From a bacterium (lineage in GTDB: Bacteria; Patescibacteriota; Gracilibacteria; JAUYGZ01), in NCBI GenBank assembly GCA_030699855.1, contig JAUYKR010000079.1, positions 1 through 6,035 of the forward strand: DNA of 6,035 bases. The letters are read 5' to 3'. Made by a program: the position numbers and the translations under genes. The notes under the pieces are model-generated. The model was not told the origin of the DNA, did no database searches, and saw only the letters and a program-made list of their open reading frames with translations. How positions within the stretch are numbered: position 1 is the first letter of the stretch; every line of letters begins with the position of its first letter. Shown one piece after another: positions 1 through 5,173 of the stretch.

Positions 1-660
1 CGCGACGTGATGGACAACAACAAGATTTTGCTGATGAAGGTTTCCAAAGGTCTGCTGGGTGAAGAAAATTCCGGCCTGCTGGGATCCATGATCATTACCA
101 AAATTTATCAGGCGGCCATGCAGCGGGCCGACATGGCGGAAAGTTCACGAAAGGATTTTTACTTTTACATCGATGAGTTCCAAAACTTCGCCACCGATAC
201 CTTCGCGAACATCCTCTCCGAAGCCCGCAAGTATCATCTGAGCCTAACCATCGCGCACCAGTACATGGGTCAGTTAATCCCCGTGATTCAAAAGACAGTC
301 TTTGGAAATATCGGTTCGATCGTCAGCTTCCGCGTCGGCGCCGATGACGCCGGAGTCCTGGCCGCCGAGTATAATCCCATCTTCAAAGAACGCGACATTA
401 TTAACCTGGGAGTACGGGAGTTTTACATCAAGATGTCGGTCAATGGAGAAATACGCGAAGCCTTTTCCGCCCGTACTCTGGCGGTTCCGCCCGTGACCAA
501 CGACCTGTCCCAGCAGATCATCGAACACTCGCGAAATACCTATTGCAAGCCCAAGGAGGAGGTGGAAAAACTGTTGTCCAAGTGGGATGAAGCCGGAGAG
601 TTCAGCGAAGACAATGCCGCTCCCGATTTCGAGCAAGACTTTGAAGAGCCCCTGATTTAA
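1..660 (+). CDS. Type IV secretion/conjugation-type ATPase (TraD/VirB4-like), C-terminal part
   Basis: This is the C-terminal part of a P-loop ATPase of the type IV secretion/conjugative DNA-transfer superfamily (TraD/TrwB/VirB4/HerA-like), which acts at the inner membrane to drive DNA or protein transfer. The reading frame is open to the left edge, so the GTG at 7 and ATG at 10 are probably internal; the usual context of the motif R-D-V-M-D-N-N-K-I-L is mid-protein. Visible are a Walker B strand ending in the acidic pair of FYFYIDEFQNF (157-189), a following SEARKYHLSLTIAHQY segment (about 217-264) with the conserved glutamine expected of a motif III/sensor position, and an acidic C-terminal tail. 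Walker A must lie left of the window. It converges on the methyltransferase gene with a 4-bp overlap of stop codons. CPR genomes often carry such ATPases, linked to type IV pili or DNA transfer. The superfamily is secure; the exact subfamily and role are not. Confidence 0.85.
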   Translation, partial: RDVMDNNKILLMKVSKGLLGEENSGLLGSMIITKIYQAAMQRADMAESSRKDFYFYIDEFQNFATDTFANILSEARKYHLSLTIAHQYMGQLIPVIQKTVFGNIGSIVSFRVGADDAGVLAAEYNPIFKERDIINLGVREFYIKMSVNGEIREAFSARTLAVPPVTNDLSQQIIEHSRNTYCKPKEEVEKLLSKWDEAGEFSEDNAAPDFEQDFEEPLI

Positions 661-1511
661 TCTTCTTTCTTCCGCGCCACCAGGATGTCCTGGTAACTGA
701 CAGGCTTGTTTTTCCCAGACCAGGAGCCAGAGTAAAGCTGATGATCGATCAGATCAGCGCTTTGAAGCTGCTCCTGAATCCAGGTTTGAAGGTAGGCCAC
801 TTCCGCCTCCGGATTGCCTTTGTGAGAATAAAAGGAAACCTGATCGTCCGTGTACACAAACTTGGCCTTTGCCGATCCATTCGCGATCAACTTTTTGGCT
901 TCCTCGTCGAGGAGAAAAAAGGTGAGCAGCACTCTTCCCCCCGGCTTGAGCACCCGGGTGATCTCGGAAAAGTAGCGAGTCACCTGCGAGGGCAACATAT
1001 GGGTAAAAACTGATACCGCAAAAACCAGATCAAAGTTTTTGTCCGGGTAGGGGAAGGTGAACCCCTCTGCTGAGATAGCTCCGCCGCGATTGTAGTAACG
1101 GTTGTAGATGTCCGCATGCTGGAATTCGAAATGCTTGTGGTCAGCGCTGATGTGCTTTTGACACCAGGCAATTCCCCGTTTATCGATGTCGAAACCGCTG
1201 TATCTGCCTTTCTTATCCAGATACTCGGCCAGGGGCAGGGCAATGCGACCGATTCCGCAACCGACATCCAGTACTTTTTCGCCAGGCTGCAGGTCGGCGT
1301 ATTTTTTTAGGTAGTCGAAAAATTCTTTCCCTACTGCTTCGAACTGGCTGCTACCGACAAAATTTAATCGTCTGGGCGGAAATTTGGATTTTTTTCCTTT
1401 TACAAAGTCGGCAAAATCCTGGCAGGAATAGAGCAGGTATTTAAGTCCCTTCTTCAGCCAAACCGGAAGAAGATACTTCCCCCTTAGTTTGAGATCGACC
1501 AGAATTGACAT
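657..1511 (-). CDS. Class I SAM-dependent methyltransferase
   Basis: The 284-aa product is a Rossmann-fold methyltransferase that would transfer a methyl group from S-adenosylmethionine. Motif I is VLDVGCGIGRIAL (residues 80-92). The acidic end of strand 2 is FDID (107-110), an HADIYN segment (132-137) fits motif III, FDLVFAVSVFTHM (160-172) fits motif IV, and RVLKPGGRVLL (186-196) is the typical post-motif segment of Methyltransf_11/25 proteins. The basic N-terminal 50 residues and the Trp/Tyr-containing C-terminus (about 230-284) may set substrate choice. The substrate is not recognisable; small molecules, lipids or surface sugars are all possible, and a sugar aminotransferase is nearby. 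The ATG at 1509-1511 is the only early start and lacks a clear Shine-Dalgarno sequence. It lies 30 bp downstream of the YibE/F gene on the same strand, so co-transcription is likely. Confidence 0.88.
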   Translation of the reverse strand: MSILVDLKLRGKYLLPVWLKKGLKYLLYSCQDFADFVKGKKSKFPPRRLNFVGSSQFEAVGKEFFDYLKKYADLQPGEKVLDVGCGIGRIALPLAEYLDKKGRYSGFDIDKRGIAWCQKHISADHKHFEFQHADIYNRYYNRGGAISAEGFTFPYPDKNFDLVFAVSVFTHMLPSQVTRYFSEITRVLKPGGRVLLTFFLLDEEAKKLIANGSAKAKFVYTDDQVSFYSHKGNPEAEVAYLQTWIQEQLQSADLIDHQLYSGSWSGKNKPVSYQDILVARKKED

Positions 1512-1541
1512 GTGAAAAAATACTAAAGAATAATCGGCCGT

Positions 1542-2666
1542 TTAGTGGCGATGGGCGGATGATGTTGACAGTTTTCCGGTGGAGAAAAAATGCGCAGCCA
1601 AAACAGTGGCGATGGGAACGGCCAGAATCAGCGCGCTGCTTCCCACCAGGGTGCGGACCATTTCTTCGACCACGTCCTCGCTGTTCAGAATCACCCAGAA
1701 AGGCCGGTCAATGATGGTGAAAATCAGCAGCACTGGCAGCGAAGCGCCGGCGTAGGCCAGAGCCAAGGTATTCACCAGCGAGGTGATGTGTTCCTTTCCG
1801 ATCGACAGACCTCTTTTGTACAATTCTTCAAAAGAGAGTTGAGGATTAGCACGCTTCAACTCTTCTACCGCAGCCGACTGGGCGGTGGTAACGTCGTCGA
1901 GCACGCCCAGGGCGCCGATAATAATGCCGCCAAGCAGTAGCCCCCGCAAATTGACGCGCGCGTACTCGCCGAATTGGAGAAAGAAGGCCTCTTCCGTTCC
2001 CGCTCCGCTCAGCTTGGTCAGCTTGACGAAGATGATGGAAAGAATCAGAGCGATGACCAGCGTGATCAAGGTGCTGGCGAGGGCGATGGAAGAGCGCTTA
2101 TTAAAACCATGGGCGCAGTACAGCGACACCACCGCGATCACCAGACCGCCGCCAAAGCAGACCAGCAAGGGACTGCTTCCGGACATAATGCTGGGAATGA
2201 TGAAGCTAACGATAACAAAAATATTAAAACCTAAACCCAACAAGGCGGTAACACCTCTTTTGCCGGTGAAGAAAATCGTCAGCCCAAAAAATGCCAGCAT
2301 CAACACCGCTAGCCAGGGCAAGCGGTACTTGTCCATGATGTAGTAGGTGCTGATGTCAAATTCCTGGTTTTTGAGGACCACCACCGGCTCGCCAGGAACG
2401 AGACCCTGAGTCTCCTTGGCGGAGGACTGCAGCCGATGTTCGATCTTTTTGATCTCGCCCTTTTCCGCTCCGCTGGTGATTCGCACCTGCGCCTGCTGGG
2501 TTACTTGCTGGTCGCCGATAACCTCCGATTGCTGTTCGCCGAGAATATCGATCACCTCACCTTTGAAAAATTCGTCTTTGAATTGCGGCTCCTGCGCGGA
2601 TGCTGAGCCGAAAACACCAACTGAAAACATCAGGATGGCGGCAAAAGTAAGAAGTTTTCGGCGCAT
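1542..2666 (-). CDS. YibE/F-family multi-pass membrane protein
   Basis: This is a YibE/F-like integral membrane protein of 374 aa, a family whose transport function is poorly defined. From the ATG at 2664-2666 it begins with a signal peptide: basic MRRK, a hydrophobic core, and a likely cleavage after SASA at residue 24. An extracytoplasmic region (about 25-112) follows, including a GEVIDIL and EIKKIEHRL beta-rich part. About seven hydrophobic segments then occur near residues 117-134, 138-160, 165-184, 194-216, 240-257, 297-318 and 339-361. The signature GALGVLDDVTTAQ (251-263) and the YKRGLSIGKEHITSLVNTL region (283-301) are characteristic of the family. The frame is open upstream to 2789, but that extension is Arg/Pro-rich, overlaps the divergent gene starting at 2699 and would hide the signal peptide, so I chose the shorter start. 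It heads a probable two-gene operon with the methyltransferase. Confidence 0.88.
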   Translation of the reverse strand: MRRKLLTFAAILMFSVGVFGSASAQEPQFKDEFFKGEVIDILGEQQSEVIGDQQVTQQAQVRITSGAEKGEIKKIEHRLQSSAKETQGLVPGEPVVVLKNQEFDISTYYIMDKYRLPWLAVLMLAFFGLTIFFTGKRGVTALLGLGFNIFVIVSFIIPSIMSGSSPLLVCFGGGLVIAVVSLYCAHGFNKRSSIALASTLITLVIALILSIIFVKLTKLSGAGTEEAFFLQFGEYARVNLRGLLLGGIIIGALGVLDDVTTAQSAAVEELKRANPQLSFEELYKRGLSIGKEHITSLVNTLALAYAGASLPVLLIFTIIDRPFWVILNSEDVVEEMVRTLVGSSALILAVPIATVLAAHFFSTGKLSTSSAHRH

Positions 2667-2698
2667 GCTGATAGAATGAGAGAGAATTTTTCTTCCCC

Positions 2699-3523
2699 AT
2701 GACCTTACAACGAAAAACCGATTCTCACAAAGGCCAAAACGGAAGGGTTTTGGTGGTGGGCGGTAGCGAAGTCTACCACGGCGCGCCACTGCTGGCCGCT
2801 CTGGGAGCGGAAAAAAGCGGAGTGGATTTGACCTATCTGATGGTTCCGATCAATCAGCAAAACCTGGCCCGCCAGTTTTCTTTAAATTTGATCGTGACCA
2901 CCTTTTCGGGAAAATTTTTAAAAGCTCAGGACGTCAAAAAAGTTCTGGACTGGAGCAGAAAATGCGACCTTCCAGGCCGGCAGGCAGGTGTGATGGTGAT
3001 CGGCAATGGCCTCGGCGACAAGCCGCAAACGCTGCGGGCCATCAAGATGATACTTGAGCAAGCGAAGTGCAAACTGGTGATCGACGCGGCCGCGCTCGAT
3101 GCCTTTGTGAAGGTGAAGAGCCCACCCGCAACGGAACTTGTCCTCACCCCACATCGGGGTGAGTTTGGCCGCATGCTCGGGAAAAATTTGGAAATGGCTT
3201 CCGAGAAAGAATTGGAACAATTGACCCAGGAAAAAGCAAAGGAGTGGGGAGTGACACTGGTCCTGAAAACTCCACAGACACTGATCTGCAGCCCCGAAGG
3301 GAAAATCCACTGGAATACTACCGGCCACCCGATTATGAGCAAGGGCGGCACCGGAGACGTTTTGGCCGGCTTGATCGCCGGTCTGATGGCCCAGGGGCTG
3401 AGCGGTTTTGAAGCCGCCAAAGAAGCCTGTAAAAAGTGGGGTGAGGTAGGGGAGTATGTGGCCAAGAAGAAAGGCTTGATGACGACGGTGGAGGAGATGG
3501 TGGGAGGGATGGTGGGGGGGTGA
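2699..3523 (+). CDS. nnrD: ADP/ATP-dependent NAD(P)H-hydrate dehydratase
   Basis: The product repairs damaged nicotinamide cofactors by dehydrating S-NAD(P)HX back to NAD(P)H using ADP or ATP, in the cytoplasm. The 274-aa length fits the stand-alone YjeF C-terminal (carbohydrate kinase-like) domain. Visible motifs are the N-terminal HKGQNGRVLVVGGS (10-23), GNGLG (102-106), VIDAAALDAF (128-137), LTPHRGEF (149-156), and GGTGDVLAG (216-224) with the catalytic Asp at 220. The partner epimerase domain NnrE (YjeF N-terminal) is neither fused nor in the window. Two oddities are a short insertion DLPGRQAG (90-97) encoded by a palindromic repeat just before the GNGLG loop, and a C-terminus ending in a duplicated MVGG encoded by a G-rich tract. 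The ATG at 2699 is favoured because the conserved HKGQ segment follows directly. It is divergent from the YibE/F gene across 32 bp. Confidence 0.92.
   Translation: MTLQRKTDSHKGQNGRVLVVGGSEVYHGAPLLAALGAEKSGVDLTYLMVPINQQNLARQFSLNLIVTTFSGKFLKAQDVKKVLDWSRKCDLPGRQAGVMVIGNGLGDKPQTLRAIKMILEQAKCKLVIDAAALDAFVKVKSPPATELVLTPHRGEFGRMLGKNLEMASEKELEQLTQEKAKEWGVTLVLKTPQTLICSPEGKIHWNTTGHPIMSKGGTGDVLAGLIAGLMAQGLSGFEAAKEACKKWGEVGEYVAKKKGLMTTVEEMVGGMVGG
2967..2989. repeat. Short imperfect palindromic repeat inserted in the nnrD frame
   Basis: This 23-bp imperfect palindrome has 8 of 11 positions paired about its centre, with CCGGCAGGCAGG as the best-preserved half. It is read in frame as D-L-P-G-R-Q-A-G between the region before the GNGLG motif and the next beta strand of the dehydratase. 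Peptides of the LPAGRQAG type recur in unrelated CPR/Parcubacteria proteins, as I recall, which points to an interspersed palindromic element that tolerates insertion in genes. The repeat character here is seen in the sequence; its identity with a genome-wide family is inference. Confidence 0.55.
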
Positions 3524-3578
3524 TGGGTGGTGTTGTCGGAATACATATTGGAACGTCTAAGTCTGATATAGTCCAGAT

Positions 3579-4442
3579 ATGTATAAATATGAAATGCACT
3601 GCGAGTTTAGAAATCAATCCGAAGTAAGATCAGAGTTTGCACTCGAACAACTATCAAAGTGTGAACAAAAACTTACCGAAGCTGATTATGATGGAGCTAT
3701 TACTAACTCAAGGAGTTTTCTTGAGGCAGTCATTGCAGACATATACCAGCAAATCACAGATCAAGAATTGCCAAAAACTGGCGACCTGATGAAAGATTAT
3801 CAAAAGGTAAAGGATTTGCTTTATTTGTCAGAAGAAAAACATAGCGATAACACAATAAAATCATTAGTAAGATCATTCATATCTATAGTAAGTGGTTTAG
3901 ATACACTGAGTAATAGAATGGGAGATCGCCACAGAAGAGTTGCCAAGCCGGAATTTCACCACGGAATCCTAGCAGTACACTCTGCCAAAATTATCGCGGA
4001 CTTTCTATATGACACGCTTGAATTTCAAAAAAAACAGAAGGATGAGATCCTATGTGAGTTAGAACAACTGCTAGAGAGTAATAAAAGATATTTATCAAAA
4101 GAAGAGCTTGAAAGGGATCCAGTTATCAAAAAGTTTACTGATAGAAAACTATACTTCACAAAAAGAATGATTAAGGACGAAGTAGTGGGAAGAAAAGGAA
4201 TTGACTCTTTTAAATCGAGTGATAAATATTTTGCAATGCTTTACATCTGCTTTGAAACTCTCACGACAGATGATATTCAATTTCTTTTTGAAAAGTTCAG
4301 TTGTAATAGACAGGCAGTCGGGCTCCCATATTTCCTTAAGTACGTCTCAGAAAACAAACCATATCTAATTCAGGGAAAGGAAATCCCAGATTTTGTTAAG
4401 AGGCGCCTTGATCTTGATGAGGAAGGCATTACAAATAAGTAA
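3579..4442 (+). CDS. Abortive-infection C-terminal (Abi_C/HEPN-like) domain protein
   Basis: The 287-aa helical protein resembles the Abi_C (abortive infection C-terminus) family over residues about 35-147. Diagnostic parts are ITNSRSFLEAVIADIY (41-56), a VSGLDTLSNRMGDRH segment (104-118) and a downstream P-x2-H-H...LAVHSAKIIADFLYDTLE stretch (124-149). In typical members the central motif reads roughly LRN..GDAHG. Here the first Arg is Ser111, but R113-x4-H118 remains, matching the R-x4-6-H signature of HEPN ribonucleases. Residues 150-287 are an unrecognised charged helical extension. Abi/HEPN proteins commonly cleave RNA in phage defence or toxin-antitoxin systems, so this role is inferred, not shown. 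Codon use is AT-rich, unlike the preceding dehydratase gene, which suggests transfer. No clear Shine-Dalgarno precedes ATG 3579; ATG 3594 (residue 6) is an alternative, six bases after TATAAAT (3582-3588). The structured-RNA array follows its stop. Confidence 0.8.
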   Translation: MYKYEMHCEFRNQSEVRSEFALEQLSKCEQKLTEADYDGAITNSRSFLEAVIADIYQQITDQELPKTGDLMKDYQKVKDLLYLSEEKHSDNTIKSLVRSFISIVSGLDTLSNRMGDRHRRVAKPEFHHGILAVHSAKIIADFLYDTLEFQKKQKDEILCELEQLLESNKRYLSKEELERDPVIKKFTDRKLYFTKRMIKDEVVGRKGIDSFKSSDKYFAMLYICFETLTTDDIQFLFEKFSCNRQAVGLPYFLKYVSENKPYLIQGKEIPDFVKRRLDLDEEGITNK

Positions 4443-4489
4443 ATCGAAAATACAACATATATCTCCTCTAGCATATACCCGTCTTCTCA

Positions 4490-4517
4490 TTGTTTTCCCC
4501 TTCCAGACCACTATCCT
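4490..4517 (+). promoter_or_regulatory. Candidate promoter of RNA unit 1
   Basis: TTGTTT (4490-4495) and TATCCT (4512-4517) are separated by 16 bp, the same length as in units 2 and 3. The sequence between has diverged (17 of 28 positions match the unit 2 promoter overall), yet the two hexamers are kept. The predicted start, seven bases after the -10, falls on A4524, the first base of the long stem. Confidence 0.5.
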
Positions 4518-4523
4518 CTCCTT

Positions 4524-4582
4524 AGAGATTTGGGCACCACTGGTGCGAGCAGCCATTGAGGGCCAAGACAGGTCTCTTTTTT
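4524..4582 (+). ncRNA. Candidate structured small RNA, unit 1
   Basis: Predicted RNA of about 59 nt. Stem P1 pairs AGAGATTTG (4524-4532) with CAGGTCTCT (4569-4577), nine pairs including two G-U pairs where units 2 and 3 have U-A and C-G. After one unpaired base, hairpin P2 is GCACC-ACT-GGTGC (4534-4546), a perfect 5-bp stem. A 22-nt constant segment (4547-4568) follows, with a possible small GCC/GGC hairpin around the loop ATTGAG. Six T residues (4577-4582) close the unit like an intrinsic terminator. The structure was derived by eye; expression and function are unknown. Confidence 0.65.
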
Positions 4583-4586
4583 GTGC

Positions 4587-4614
4587 TTGATTTTCGTTTT
4601 CAAGAGGGTATCCT
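4587..4614 (+). promoter_or_regulatory. Candidate promoter of RNA unit 2
   Basis: TTGATT (4587-4592) and TATCCT (4609-4614) lie 16 bp apart. The spacer contains an inverted pair CTTGA/TCAAG (4586-4604) that could bind a regulator or be incidental. Transcription would start near 4621-4622, at the first base of the RNA's long stem. Confidence 0.55.
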
Positions 4615-4621
4615 TGCTGTG

Positions 4622-4682
4622 AAAGAGATCTGAGACCCTAGCGGTCGAGTTGCCATTGAAGGCCAAGACAGATCTCTTTTTT
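4622..4682 (+). ncRNA. Candidate structured small RNA, unit 2
   Basis: Predicted RNA of about 61 nt. P1 pairs AAAGAGATCTG (4622-4632) with CAGATCTCTTT (4669-4679), eleven Watson-Crick pairs joining the two ends. P2 is GACC-CTAGC-GGTC (4634-4646), starting one base after P1 as in the other units. The 22-nt constant segment is 4647-4668 with the loop ATTGAA. T4677-4682 forms the terminal tract. Because the P1 arm contains the self-complementary AGATCT, RNAs from different units could also pair with each other. No known RNA family is recognised. Confidence 0.7.
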
Positions 4683-4686
4683 GTGC

Positions 4687-4714
4687 TTGATTTTGGTTTT
4701 CAAGAAGGTATCCT
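4687..4714 (+). promoter_or_regulatory. Candidate promoter of RNA unit 3
   Basis: TTGATT (4687-4692) and TATCCT (4709-4714) with a 16-bp spacer, differing from the unit 2 promoter at two bases, 4695 and 4706. The predicted start near 4721-4723 coincides with the start of the long stem. Confidence 0.55.
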
Positions 4715-4722
4715 TGGTTTGT

Positions 4723-4786
4723 AAGAGATCTGAGCAGGCTACGGCTTGCGAGCAGCCATTGGAGGCCAAGACAGATCTCTTTTTTT
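4723..4786 (+). ncRNA. Candidate structured small RNA, unit 3
   Basis: Predicted RNA of about 64 nt. P1 pairs AAGAGATCTG (4723-4732) with CAGATCTCTT (4772-4781). P2 is GCAGGC-TACG-GCTTGC (4734-4749), a 6-bp stem with one G-U pair capped by a C-G-closed UACG loop, a UNCG-type tetraloop. The constant 22-nt segment is 4750-4771. The longer P2 explains why this unit's 3' arm lies 103 rather than 100 bp after that of unit 2. Seven T residues (4780-4786) end it and overlap the stop codon of the convergent small gene. Confidence 0.7.
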
Positions 4787-5141
4787 ATGTTTCATCGCAA
4801 AAACAACTGAGAAGAATGTGCCTTCCCTCTGATTTGAGTACGATAACCGAAAATGCGTAATTGCTCTTTAGGTAGTCAATTCTAAAAGATGACTCACCAG
4901 ATTTTTCTCTTTTTTCCGTCAAAACACCTGACGTAAGAATTTCTTCTACGCATGGGATAATAAGTAATCTTTCAATAATTTCCCTGCGAGTTCTTTTCTT
5001 TGCAAAAGAGATATGCTGAAAGAACGTTCTCCCGACATAAACCTCCTGACCGAGTGCGGTACAGTAAAGCGGAGATCTTTCACGCAAGGATTTAAATGCC
5101 TGCCTTGCCGTAACTTTCGCTAGTTTCAGCAGTTTATTCAT
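4785..5141 (-). CDS. Small basic protein, possible BECR-fold (barnase/EndoU/RelE-like) RNase
   Basis: This 118-aa basic protein is not firmly recognised. An N-terminal helix (1-22) is followed by YVGRTFFQHISFAKKRTRRE (35-54), a helix ending IIPCVEEIL (61-69), and then three predicted beta strands around FRIDYLK, AFSVIVLKS and HILLSCFCD (86-116). The order of a His-containing helix, Arg-rich segment and C-terminal beta sheet resembles the phage barnase-EndoU-ColicinE5/D-RelE-like nucleases, with His43 and Arg50/52/53 as possible active residues; this is a guess from layout. ATG 5139-5141 is supported by GGAGAA nine bases upstream. The gene is AT-rich like the Abi-like gene, lies 32 bp downstream of the aminotransferase gene on the same strand, and converges on the RNA array. 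No minus-strand terminator is visible after its stop, so its transcript could run antisense through the array. Confidence 0.7.
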   Translation of the reverse strand: MNKLLKLAKVTARQAFKSLRERSPLYCTALGQEVYVGRTFFQHISFAKKRTRREIIERLLIIPCVEEILTSGVLTEKREKSGESSFRIDYLKSNYAFSVIVLKSEGRHILLSCFCDET

Positions 5142-5150
5142 CTCTTATTC

Positions 5151-5156
5151 TTCTCC
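5151..5156 (-). promoter_or_regulatory. Ribosome binding site of the small gene
   Basis: GGAGAA on the minus strand, nine bases before ATG 5139-5141. It fixes the start codon and supports the reality of the small gene. Confidence 0.65.
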
Positions 5157-5173
5157 AAACTCTAAATACATTC

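Larger units (their letters stand above)
4490..4786 (+). repeat. Tandem array of three ~100-bp promoter-plus-RNA units
   Basis: The protein-free stretch between the Abi-like gene and the convergent small gene holds three tandem units. The 5' arms of the long stems sit exactly 100 bp apart (4525, 4625, 4725). Units 2 and 3 match at 47 of 52 positions over 4583-4634 versus 4683-4734. The 3' parts of units 1 and 3 match at 35 of 38 positions (4545-4582 versus 4748-4785). Unit 1 is the most diverged upstream but keeps the same element spacing. The unit consists of a -35/-10 pair followed by a structured segment and a T-run. The remaining 4443-4489 is AT-rich and shows nothing further. Confidence 0.85.

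Noticed and set aside
1885..2343. 152-codon plus-strand frame opposite the YibE/F gene
   Set aside because: Antisense to conserved membrane segments, Lys/Pro/Ser-rich and without a recognisable domain.
2667..2789. N-terminal extension of the YibE/F protein
   Set aside because: The 41 extra residues are Arg/Pro-rich, overlap the start of nnrD and would place the signal peptide internally.
2926..3546. 206-codon minus-strand frame opposite nnrD
   Set aside because: Low-complexity Pro/Ser/Thr composition, antisense to a clearly conserved enzyme; a shadow of the GC-rich gene.
4393..4590. Plus-strand 65-codon frame after the Abi-like gene
   Set aside because: It overlaps the Abi-like gene and runs through RNA unit 1 without a ribosome binding site or recognisable protein features.
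4365..4756. Short minus-strand reading frames starting at the conserved CAT within the RNA units
   Set aside because: The ATG is shared by the three units but the frames diverge at once and one stops after five codons; the constraint is on pairing, not on codons.
4524..4786. CRISPR array
   Set aside because: Only three units, about 100 bp apart, with conserved promoter, stem and T-run in every unit; no short identical repeats with unique spacers of regular size and no cas genes.
4524..4786. Integron attC-like sites
   Set aside because: The units are folded and repeated, but no RYYYAAC/GTTRRRY core sites or cassette genes are present, and the -10/-35 plus T-run layout fits RNA genes better.
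3540..5171. AATACAT direct repeat at both edges of the AT-rich island (3540-3546 and 5165-5171) as insertion-site duplication
   Set aside because: A 7-base match in AT-rich sequence is expected by chance, and no integrase, transposase or tRNA end lies nearby.
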